From: Gammaproteobacteria bacterium
GTDB taxonomy: Bacteria > Pseudomonadota > Gammaproteobacteria > HTCC5015
Length of the DNA stretch: 64,000 nucleotides
NCBI GenBank assembly: GCA_016928055.1
Contig: JAFGLM010000012.1
Span: forward strand, 20,336-84,335
Direction: 5' to 3'
This document shows, one piece after another, positions 46,364-53,581 of the stretch. The notes under the pieces are model-generated. The model did no database searches, had not been told where the DNA came from, and was given only the letters and a program-made list of their open reading frames with translations. The position numbers and the translations under genes are program-made. The first letter of the stretch is position 1; each line of letters begins with the position of its first letter.

Positions 46364-46405
46364 CGGAAGTGGTCTTTATTCGTATATTACCGGATTCAGC
46401 GATCA
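46318..46405 (+). repeat. Tandem duplication of a ~33-bp segment
   Basis: TCTTTACTCGTATATTACTG (from 46318) recurs as TCTTTATTCGTATATTACCG (from 46373), 55 bp apart, each continuing into a repeat-like GAT..GCGATCA. The first copy is intact palindrome C; the second has decayed (GGATTCAGCGATCAG). Confidence 0.75.
46335..46365 (+). repeat. 31-bp palindromic repeat, copy C
   Basis: Same sequence and orientation as copy A; forms the right end of the GIY-YIG unit and overlaps its stop codon. Confidence 0.9.
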
Positions 46406-46411
46406 GTAAGC

Positions 46412-46449
46412 ATGTCCCGGACCTGATTCGGGATCGCGGGATGACGGGT
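46412..46449 (+). repeat. Diverged palindromic repeat, copy D
   Basis: TCCCGGACCTGATTCGGGA followed by TCGCGGGATGACGGG: a relative of the CCCGCGA..TCGCGGG family with a different arm, perhaps two fused partial copies. Confidence 0.6.
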
Positions 46450-46454
46450 GTAAA

Positions 46455-46507
46455 CAAGCAAATAATGAATGTACTAATACTATGCAGAGTCACCCTGCAA
46501 AAGACTC
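46455..46507 (+). repeat. 53-bp direct repeat, right copy
   Basis: Right copy of the segment at 45790-45842 (about seven differences). It ends 45 bp before the next gene. Confidence 0.85.
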
Positions 46508-46551
46508 ATCTTCTACATCCATGTGGTCGGGGATAACGGGGGATTTTGATT

Positions 46552-47241
46552 ATGGCGACAAAACTTGACCAGGTTGTACCATTCGGCCGTTCGCTGTGGG
46601 AATATGAATTAATCTTCAGTTTGACAGAAGAAGATTTAACAAAGCGCATCCTCAGTTGTGCTGACGGTCCGGCCAGTTTTAATGCCGAACTAAAACAACA
46701 AGGTGTAACTGTTACCTCTGTGGACCCGCTTTATCAATTTAGCGGACCAGAAATCGCGCAGCGATTTGAAGATTGTTATGAACAGGTGTTTTCCCAGATC
46801 CGTAATACTGTCGATGATTTTTCATGGATTTATCATCGCGATCCTGATGATTTGTTAAAAAATCGTCGTCGTGCACTGCAATCGTTTGTGCAGGATTATG
46901 AACAGGGCCGCAAGGAAGCTCGTTATATTATCGCCAGTTTGCCGGATCTGCCATTTCCGGATATCAGTTTTGATCTTGCCTTGTGCTCCCATTTTTTATT
47001 CCTTTACACAGACCACTTTACACTTGAGTTTCATCTTCGTTCTATCGAGGAGATGTTGCGAGTCGCCGGTGAGGTTCGCATCTTCCCATTATTGACTCTC
47101 TCAGGCGACTACTCACCATATCTCGGCGCAGTCAGCGATCATCTTTGCAAGCAAGGGTATATCGTCATTATTGAACCGGTTGCCTATGAATTACAGAAAG
47201 GTGGTAATGAAATGATGCGGATTGTTAAGGCGGGTGTTTAA
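46552..47241 (+). CDS. SAM-dependent methyltransferase-like protein
   Basis: 229 residues from the ATG at 46552 (GGGGGA upstream). A Rossmann-like pattern is visible: motif I variant ILSCADGPASFNAEL, an acidic VTSVDPLYQFSG, and post-motifs LPDLPFPDISFDLALCSHFLFLY and SIEEMLRVAGEVRIFPLLTL. The GxGxG of motif I is replaced by ADGPASF, seen in some small methyltransferase families. Substrate unknown. It stands alone between the repeat patch and metY. Confidence 0.7.
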   Translation: MATKLDQVVPFGRSLWEYELIFSLTEEDLTKRILSCADGPASFNAELKQQGVTVTSVDPLYQFSGPEIAQRFEDCYEQVFSQIRNTVDDFSWIYHRDPDDLLKNRRRALQSFVQDYEQGRKEARYIIASLPDLPFPDISFDLALCSHFLFLYTDHFTLEFHLRSIEEMLRVAGEVRIFPLLTLSGDYSPYLGAVSDHLCKQGYIVIIEPVAYELQKGGNEMMRIVKAGV

Positions 47242-47267
47242 GCGAAGCGTATTTTGAAAATGTATAA

Positions 47268-47302
47268 TGTCTTCTATCTTATGGAAGATTTTTGATTTTT
47301 AG
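47268..47302 (+). terminator. Possible terminator after the methyltransferase-like gene
   Basis: TCTTC-N9-GAAGA followed by TTTTTGATTTTT lies 29 bp beyond the stop. The stem is short (5 bp), so confidence is low; it could also be in the metY leader. Confidence 0.35.
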
Positions 47303-47323
47303 TTTATCTGGAGTGTATAAACA

Positions 47324-48604
47324 ATGAAACTTGAGTCTCTGGCCTTACATCATGGCTACGAATCGGAAGCCACCACCAAAGCGGCTGCCGTTCCCATTTA
47401 TCAAACTACTTCTTATACTTTTGATAATACACAACACGGTGCAGATTTATTTGATTTGAAAGTGGTTGGAAATATTTATACCCGTATTATGAATCCAACG
47501 ACCGCAGTATTGGAACAAAGGCTGGCGGAAATGGAAGGTGGTATTGGCGCCCTGGCGGTAGCCTCGGGTATGGCCGCCATTACCTATGCGATCCAGTGTA
47601 TTACGCGCTCCGGGGACAACATTATCAGCACCAGCCAGCTATACGGTGGAACCTATAATTTGTTTGCGCATACTTTCCCGGGGCAGGGCATCGAGGTGCG
47701 CATGGCCACGCATGATGACTATGCGGCGTTTGAAAGACTGATTGACGACAAAACCCGGGCGATTTTTTGCGAATCTATCGGTAATCCGGCCGGCAACATC
47801 GTCGATATCGAAAAACTGGCGGAGATCGCGCATAAGAATGGCATACCGCTGATGGTCGATAACACGGTTGCGACACCCTACTTATGTCGCGCTTTCGATC
47901 ATGGTGCCGATATTATCGTGCACTCATTAACAAAATATATTGGCGGTCACGGCACAACCATCGGCGGCATCATTATCGATTCCGGCAAGTTTGACTGGGT
48001 GGCGAACAAAAAACGTTTTCCCATGCTCAACGAACCCGATCCTTCCTATCATGGTGTGGTGTACACGGAAGCCCTGGGCGCGGCGGCATTTATCGGTCGT
48101 TGCCGGGTGGTGCCGTTAAGAAACACCGGCGCGGCTCTTTCACCACATAGTGCGTTTCTGCTTTTGCAGGGGCTGGAAACATTGGGATTGCGTATTGAGC
48201 GTCATTGCGAGAACGCGCTGGCCGTTGCTCGGTTTTTGCAAAGTCATCCACTCATAGAGTGGGTGAGTTATGCCGGTTTGCCTGACAGCCCATATCACAA
48301 AACCTGTCAGAAAATCACCAAGGGCAAAGCGTCCGGTATTCTGAGTTTTGGCATTAAAGGCGGCAAACAGGCCGGTGGCCGATTTATCGACGCTTTGCAG
48401 ATGATTTTAAGACTGGTCAATATCGGCGATGCCAAGTCACTGGCCTGTCACCCTGCTTCCACCACGCACCGACAATTGAATGAGAAGGAACTTGCGGCGT
48501 CTGGTGTCAAGGAAGATACGGTCAGAATATCGGTGGGTATCGAGCATATCGATGATATTATTGCTGATATTGCGCAGGCACTGGAGGCTGCCCGAATTGT
48601 ATAA
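47324..48604 (+). CDS. metY: O-acetylhomoserine aminocarboxypropyltransferase / sulfhydrylase
   Basis: PLP enzyme that makes homocysteine directly from O-acetylhomoserine and sulfide. 426 residues, the ~430-residue length of MetY rather than the ~390 of MetB/MetZ. Motifs: PIYQTTSYTFDNTQHGADLF, NIYTRIMNPTTAVLEQRLAEMEGG, IGNPAGNIVDIEKLAEIAH, PLP lysine in HSLTKYIGGHGTTIGG, and C-terminal ACHPASTTHRQL. Feeds homocysteine to the methionine cycle served by metF/metK/ahcY elsewhere in the window. Confidence 0.93.
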   Translation: MKLESLALHHGYESEATTKAAAVPIYQTTSYTFDNTQHGADLFDLKVVGNIYTRIMNPTTAVLEQRLAEMEGGIGALAVASGMAAITYAIQCITRSGDNIISTSQLYGGTYNLFAHTFPGQGIEVRMATHDDYAAFERLIDDKTRAIFCESIGNPAGNIVDIEKLAEIAHKNGIPLMVDNTVATPYLCRAFDHGADIIVHSLTKYIGGHGTTIGGIIIDSGKFDWVANKKRFPMLNEPDPSYHGVVYTEALGAAAFIGRCRVVPLRNTGAALSPHSAFLLLQGLETLGLRIERHCENALAVARFLQSHPLIEWVSYAGLPDSPYHKTCQKITKGKASGILSFGIKGGKQAGGRFIDALQMILRLVNIGDAKSLACHPASTTHRQLNEKELAASGVKEDTVRISVGIEHIDDIIADIAQALEAARIV

Positions 48605-48625
48605 AACCGATGAGGAGGGAAATTT

Positions 48626-48781
48626 ATGAATAAAGTCTTATTAATTATTCTGGCAATTATATTGGCGCCGTTGGCAGTTTTTTTGAAGAAGGGTGTGGGT
48701 AAAGATCTGTTAATCAATATTGTCTTGTGCTTTATTTTTTATATTCCGGCTGTTATTCACGCGCTTATTCTGGTTACTTAA
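48626..48781 (+). CDS. YqaE/Pmp3-family small membrane protein
   Basis: 51 residues, two membrane helices separated by LKKGVGKDLLINIVL. The pattern ILAPLAVFLKKG...INIVLCFIFYIPAVIHAL matches the UPF0057/Pmp3 family of stress-linked membrane peptides. GAGGAGGGA ribosome site upstream; 21 bp after metY and followed directly by a terminator. Confidence 0.9.
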   Translation: MNKVLLIILAIILAPLAVFLKKGVGKDLLINIVLCFIFYIPAVIHALILVT

Positions 48782-48798
48782 ACCTGTGACGCCAAATA

Positions 48799-48828
48799 AA
48801 AAAGCCGGAATATTAATTCCGGCTTTTT
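48799..48828. terminator. Bidirectional terminator
   Basis: AAAAAGCCGGAAT-ATTA-ATTCCGGCTTTTT: a perfect 13-bp stem with A/T runs on both sides, between the YqaE-like gene and the convergent histidine kinase; serves both strands. Confidence 0.92.
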
Positions 48829-48830
48829 GT

Positions 48831-50381
48831 TTAGCTGAGCTTACGGTTTAACAATTCCCGGATTTTTTCCGCCAGCGCATCTTGTGAATACGGTTTTTGC
48901 AGAACGGCACAGTTATCCCGACACTCCAGCATTTCCAGCGTTTCAATACTCTGATTGACATCATAGCCGGTGACAAATAACGCCGGCAGTTCCGGTTGCA
49001 TGGCATGGATACGGGAAAACATCTCCGGGCCGCTGGATCGTGGCATGACCACATCAGACATAACGAGATCAATTTTGCCCATGTTGCGCCCGAATAATTC
49101 CATTGCTTCTTCGGCATTATGCGCGACCAGAACCTTGTAACCCAGATCATCCAGTAAACGCATGGCGACATTCAGCACCATGTCATTATCTTCCACCAGT
49201 AATATCGTTTCAGATCCGCCGACCATTATTTCTTGTTTTTCATTTGTTTCCACGGCCAACTCCATCTTGGGTGTTGCGGGCAAATAAACTTGGATAACAG
49301 TGCCGCTGTTAATTTTGCTGTCAACTATTATCTGTCCCTGATGTTGTTGAATTATACCTTGAACAACGGCCAAGCCAAGACCTGAAGCCCTGTCAGATTC
49401 TATCGTTGAGTCAAAAGGACCGAATAAACGATTCTTGGTCTCTTCAGAAACAGCGTATCCCGTATCTGCGAAAGTGATAAAGACATAACTGGATTCCCTG
49501 TCAATATCGAGGGCGGGATTGAGTGCGGTTGTGTCGGTCAGATTGTCTGTTCTGATCGTCAAGGTACCGCCGTTTGGCATGTCATCGCGTGCATTGGTAC
49601 ACAGATTAATGATCAGTTGTCTTATTTGATCGGGATCAACAAAAGCAGGGTAGAGTCCGGATGTCAGTTGAATGATGAGTTTGATGTCTTCCCCTAAAAT
49701 CCGGCTGACCATCTTTAACAGATCGCTGATGATATGATTCAGGCTCACATATTTTCTTTTTAACTTTCTTTCTTTGCCAAAGTTCAGCAAGCGACCGGTT
49801 AGATCGCTGGCAATCAGAGCACCGTTTTTAATATCAAGAAAGTGCTGATGTATTTTATTGTCGGTGACTGATTCCTGTAATCCCAGTTCGGCGCTGCCGA
49901 TAATTGCGGTCAATAAATTGTTGAAGTCATGAGCAATCCCGCCGGCGAGGCGACCGACCGCTTCCATCTTACGAGTTTGACGTAATTGTTGTTCCAGCTG
50001 TTCGCGTTCCGCCATTTCTTGCAATAGCTGTTCGCTGGTATTGGAAAGTTCGGCGCTATCCCTAAAAACGATGATGTATCCATCCGGCGTTGCCGGTTCG
50101 CGACAGAGTGGTTTTATATCCAACGAGATACAGCGATTTGTATTTTTATGCTGAATTTTAATTTCCGGCTTGTTTTGTTCAGCACAATGCTGGATAGCGT
50201 CAACCAAATCGGGATGTGCGGCAAATAGTTCCATTGCTGACCGGCCGATCATGTTCTCGTCCGACAAGCCGGTATTGCGTTTGGCCGCCGCATTGATCGC
50301 TACGATGTTACCTTCACTATCGATGATTACGACGCCCTCGTTGAGAGAGGCAATAATCGAACTGTAAATGTTTGATTCCAT
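48831..50381 (-). CDS. Hybrid sensor histidine kinase (PAS-HisKA-HATPase-REC)
   Basis: 516 residues, no membrane segment, so a cytoplasmic sensor. Order: PAS domain (about 5-125, IIDSEGNIVAINAAAKRNTG), HisKA with phospho-His in AGGIAHDFNNLLTAIIG, HATPase with N-box LIINLCTNARDDMPNGG, a degenerate G1 (DTGYA in place of DTGxG), weak F-box (FGPFDST), intact G2 SGLGLAVVQG, and a C-terminal receiver with ILLVEDND and phospho-Asp in LVMSDVVMP, Lys in LQKPYS. Divergent from the kinase-cNMP gene. Signal and output unknown. Confidence 0.92.
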   Translation of the reverse strand: MESNIYSSIIASLNEGVVIIDSEGNIVAINAAAKRNTGLSDENMIGRSAMELFAAHPDLVDAIQHCAEQNKPEIKIQHKNTNRCISLDIKPLCREPATPDGYIIVFRDSAELSNTSEQLLQEMAEREQLEQQLRQTRKMEAVGRLAGGIAHDFNNLLTAIIGSAELGLQESVTDNKIHQHFLDIKNGALIASDLTGRLLNFGKERKLKRKYVSLNHIISDLLKMVSRILGEDIKLIIQLTSGLYPAFVDPDQIRQLIINLCTNARDDMPNGGTLTIRTDNLTDTTALNPALDIDRESSYVFITFADTGYAVSEETKNRLFGPFDSTIESDRASGLGLAVVQGIIQQHQGQIIVDSKINSGTVIQVYLPATPKMELAVETNEKQEIMVGGSETILLVEDNDMVLNVAMRLLDDLGYKVLVAHNAEEAMELFGRNMGKIDLVMSDVVMPRSSGPEMFSRIHAMQPELPALFVTGYDVNQSIETLEMLECRDNCAVLQKPYSQDALAEKIRELLNRKLS

Positions 50382-50566
50382 AGCTATAGGAGTATAGATG
50401 TTGATGACGATGATTGGGGCTTGTTTGGTTCTATATCAGTAAAAATGCAGCTGCATCACGGGATCACACACTTCATATGCCAAAAAGCTATGCAATAAGC
50501 GGATAAGTGATTATTGTATGCTTCGCGGAGTCAGATTCGACTAATCCAACTTGCAGGTATTAAAGA
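50382..50566. promoter_or_regulatory. Divergent promoter region, hybrid kinase / Ser-Thr kinase
   Basis: 185-bp gap between two signalling genes in opposite directions. No clear operator or promoter was identified. It is not coding. Confidence 0.35.
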
Positions 50567-51859
50567 ATGTCCGATGTGGGGAAAATATTGGCGTTTTTGA
50601 AAAAGCCAAATCGCTATCGTAAGCTGGACGCGTTGGGCGAAGGGGTGGCGGCGAAAGTCTATGGCGTTTTTGATACCTATTTACGACGTGTGGTCGCATG
50701 CAAGCAGTTGAATCGTGAGCACTTGAGCAATCCGGATCTTGTACAAACCTTTATCAATGAAATGGTATTGATGGGAAGCCTAAGCCATCCCGGCTTACTG
50801 TCGGTTTACGATGCAGTACTCAGTGAGGAGGGTGATCCGTCATACATTATGGCGCTGGCAGAAGGTAAAAGTGTTGATCGCCTGATGCAGATCGACTCAC
50901 GTAGCGGTGATGGGCAACCGCTGTCGTTGGCTGAGGCCGTGAGAATACTGGCCAAAGTCAGCGAAACACTGACCTATGCGCATGATCGCGGCGTTCTGCA
51001 TCTGGATATGAAGCCGGAGAATATATTAATCGGTCATTACGGTGAAGTGGTCATCATGGATTGGGGCGCGGCTTATGTATACGACAAGTCAAAATATACC
51101 CAGACTTACAAGGCGGTTGCCGGCGAGATTACGGTTGGCAGTCTGGGTGTTGAGAACAAGGATCTGGTCATGGGCACACCGATGTATATGTCGCCGGAAC
51201 AGTTACAGGGTAGTCGCGACAGTCTAACCCCGGCATCCGATGTTTTTTCCGTTGGTATTATGTTGTATCAAATGCTCACCGGACATTTGCCATTCAAGGG
51301 CGACACCCTGAAAAAGATGGTCGATAGAATCTGCAACGCCGAAGCGGTCCCGGTGCATGAGGTGAATGCCGATATTCCACTCAATCTGTCGCGCCTGTGC
51401 ATGAAGATGCTGCGCAAGGATTCGTCCCGGCGTTATCAGAACTTTGTCGAAGTGCGTGACGCCATCGACGATTACCAACGCTCGGCAGTGGGTTTCCCCA
51501 CCCGTATCTACCGGGCCGGTGAGGTGATTTTCCGTGAGGGTGATCCCAGCGACTATGTTTGCATTCTGGTGAGTGGCTGCGTGGTGATTACGGTGGCGAG
51601 CGAAAACGGTGAGAAGGAACTTGCTCGAGTGAAGGTTAATGAGCCTTTTGGTGAACTGGCGGCTTTAACCGGGTTAACGCGAACCGCGACGGCGATTGCC
51701 AAAGAAGAGTCTGTAGTGCGAATAATCAGTCGCCAGGATATCGTTGAAGAAATAGACAAACTCAGTCCCTGGGTCGGCGGTATCGTAAGCACGCTGACCG
51801 AGCGCCTGATTGAAATGAATATACGTTTACTGGAGCAGGATAAAGCTAATCAGAATTAG
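50567..51859 (+). CDS. Serine/threonine protein kinase fused to a cyclic-nucleotide-binding domain
   Basis: 430 residues. The Hanks-type kinase domain (about 17-300) has P-loop LGEGVAAKVYGVFD, ATP lysine in VVACKQL, catalytic loop HLDMKPENILI (HLD rather than HRD), metal-binding DWG (IMDWGAA), activation-segment GTPMYMSPEQL and SDVFSVGIMLYQMLTG. It appears active but non-RD. Residues ~310-420 form a CRP-type cNMP domain: YRAGEVIFREGDPSDYVCIL...FGELAALTGLTRTATA with the phosphate-cassette Glu and Arg. No membrane segment. Overlaps mutM tail-to-tail by 4 bp. Confidence 0.92.
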   Translation: MSDVGKILAFLKKPNRYRKLDALGEGVAAKVYGVFDTYLRRVVACKQLNREHLSNPDLVQTFINEMVLMGSLSHPGLLSVYDAVLSEEGDPSYIMALAEGKSVDRLMQIDSRSGDGQPLSLAEAVRILAKVSETLTYAHDRGVLHLDMKPENILIGHYGEVVIMDWGAAYVYDKSKYTQTYKAVAGEITVGSLGVENKDLVMGTPMYMSPEQLQGSRDSLTPASDVFSVGIMLYQMLTGHLPFKGDTLKKMVDRICNAEAVPVHEVNADIPLNLSRLCMKMLRKDSSRRYQNFVEVRDAIDDYQRSAVGFPTRIYRAGEVIFREGDPSDYVCILVSGCVVITVASENGEKELARVKVNEPFGELAALTGLTRTATAIAKEESVVRIISRQDIVEEIDKLSPWVGGIVSTLTERLIEMNIRLLEQDKANQN

Positions 51860-52671
51860 TGCTGGCAATGACCACAGTAATAACTTGAGCGTTGGCCTAG
51901 AGTAAGTTTTTTGATTTTACCGCCACAGACGCTGCACGGTTCACCGGCTCGCTCATAGACTTTCAATTTTTGGCTGAAGTAACCGGGATTGCCTTGCTCG
52001 TTAACAAAATCTCTTAATGTCGTGCCGCCCTGTTTGATCGCTGCTTTGAGGATTTTTTTTATTGCATCGGCGAGCAGCTTATAGCGCTGCAGCGATACCT
52101 TGCCGGCGGCCCGAGCCGGGTGAATACCGGCGATAAACAGCGCTTCGCTGGCGTATATATTGCCCACCCCAACCACAATCTGCGCATCCATAACAAAGTT
52201 TTTCACTGCAACTTTGCGTTTACGGCTTTGCTTAAATAAATACGCTCCATTTAATTCCCGGGTCAGTGGTTCCGGCCCGAGCTTAACCAGTAGCGGATGT
52301 TGTAACGGGTCGGTCGCGGTCCATAGCACTGAGCCAAAACGCCGCGGATCGTGCAGACGCAGGACTTTGTTATTATCTATTTGCCAGTCGATATGATCGT
52401 GTTTGCGTGCCGCGGTGTCTATGCTAACAATACGCAGGCTGCCGGACATACCCAGATGTATCAGCATATGACCGTGCTGGAACGAAATAATCAGGTATTT
52501 GCCGCGCCGACTTAGCGACTGGATTGTCTGCCGTGCAAGCATTTTTGGTAACGTAGCCGGTATCGGCCAACGCAAACGTGACTTACGAACCTTAACGTTG
52601 ACCACGCTGCGATTGAGAAGATACGGTTCGATACCACGCAAAGTGGTCTCAACTTCAGGTAATTCAGGCAT
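51856..52671 (-). CDS. mutM: Formamidopyrimidine-DNA glycosylase
   Basis: Base-excision repair glycosylase/AP lyase for 8-oxoguanine. The start is set at ATG 52671 so that catalytic Pro follows Met (PELPEVETTLRGI); a start 4 codons earlier is rejected. 271 residues. Also visible are the YLIISFQHGHMLIHLGMSG strand pair, VGNIYASEALFIAGIHP helix-two-turn-helix, and the C-terminal zinc finger CSVCGGKI...YYCGHCQ. Last gene after the Gld-like operon. Confidence 0.97.
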   Translation of the reverse strand: MPELPEVETTLRGIEPYLLNRSVVNVKVRKSRLRWPIPATLPKMLARQTIQSLSRRGKYLIISFQHGHMLIHLGMSGSLRIVSIDTAARKHDHIDWQIDNNKVLRLHDPRRFGSVLWTATDPLQHPLLVKLGPEPLTRELNGAYLFKQSRKRKVAVKNFVMDAQIVVGVGNIYASEALFIAGIHPARAAGKVSLQRYKLLADAIKKILKAAIKQGGTTLRDFVNEQGNPGYFSQKLKVYERAGEPCSVCGGKIKKLTLGQRSSYYCGHCQH

Positions 52672-52691
52672 GAATTTATGCAATCGGTATG

Positions 52692-53579
52692 CTAGGCGGC
52701 CGGGGCAATCTCGTCCGTCACTTGATTGACCGGTTTTGCCAACAACATCTCCAATGCTCCAACACTGAGTTTATAACCGATTTTTTGTGTTGCTTGATAC
52801 AAACCTGACCATTCATCAGATTGAATAATTTGCAGTGCAATAGTGTTGCCGTTAGCAAGTTGCAGGATTGCCTGCGGAGGGTTGTTCTGCATAATCTCCG
52901 GTTGATATACAATTTCACTGGCGTGTTGTTTGCGCCAGCGATCAACCCATTCCTGCAAGGCGTCGGCGCTGAGTTCGGTGTCTTCAGGCTCAATTCGCCA
53001 GCCGCCGGTCTCGGTTTGTGAGATTTTAAAATCCGGTAACTGGTATGAGGTGATACTCAACTCGTCCGGCAGGATTTTCGTATCAATAAAAGAAGCCAGC
53101 GATTGTGTGAGTAAGGGAAGATAGAAGTCGTCGAGTAAATACAGCCGCTCGTTAAACTGCGTATAACGCAGGTTGTTGAGAGGATCCTTGCCGCCGAACT
53201 GGATTTTATAATCATTCAGAAAAAGTGTTGCCGACGACGCATCGAGCCCCAATTCAACCGGATCAATGTCAGTCAGAGCATAATCAGCGTAACTGCTCGC
53301 CTGTGCAATATTTAATATGCTGTTAACTCGAAAAGCGTTGGCCGACACATCGAGCGGCTCGATTATTTGCCAGTGTTGATTGATTTTATTAATAACAATA
53401 ACAGGTTTGCCGGGCTGTTCAATGCTAAGTTTGGTAATGGCGTCACTGTCGATACCATCAAACAGATGCCTGTTTTCTGTTTGATTGGGGCTCAGCGCGA
53501 TAACCATGACGAGCAGGCCAACGCCGGCCAGCAGGGCGATATTAATTAGCAAGCGTTTTTTGATCGGATTATTGAACAT
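52692..53579 (-). CDS. DUF4340 protein, Gld-like ABC system
   Basis: 295 residues: one N-terminal membrane helix (LLINIALLAGVGLLVMVIA) and a periplasmic DUF4340 region (ITKLSIEQPGKPVIVINKINQHWQIIEPLDVSANAFRVNSIL in tandem-like beta repeats). Found with Gld-type ABC transporters; role unknown, possibly an envelope partner. 2 bp after the GldG-like gene. Confidence 0.88.
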   Translation of the reverse strand: MFNNPIKKRLLINIALLAGVGLLVMVIALSPNQTENRHLFDGIDSDAITKLSIEQPGKPVIVINKINQHWQIIEPLDVSANAFRVNSILNIAQASSYADYALTDIDPVELGLDASSATLFLNDYKIQFGGKDPLNNLRYTQFNERLYLLDDFYLPLLTQSLASFIDTKILPDELSITSYQLPDFKISQTETGGWRIEPEDTELSADALQEWVDRWRKQHASEIVYQPEIMQNNPPQAILQLANGNTIALQIIQSDEWSGLYQATQKIGYKLSVGALEMLLAKPVNQVTDEIAPAA

Positions 53580-53581
53580 GG

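Larger units (their letters stand above)
46007..46365 (+). mobile_element. Putative GIY-YIG palindrome-flanked element
   Basis: A 359-bp unit with perfect 31-bp terminal inverted repeats (B 46007-46037, C 46335-46365) enclosing one 104-codon GIY-YIG gene. Each end is itself a palindrome. There is no transposase. The unit lies between 53-bp direct repeats. Mobility is inferred from this architecture. Confidence 0.55.

Noticed and set aside
45750..46450. Classical insertion sequence
   Set aside because: No transposase, and the palindromes are symmetric internal hairpins rather than ordinary IS ends; treated as a GIY-YIG/palindrome unit.
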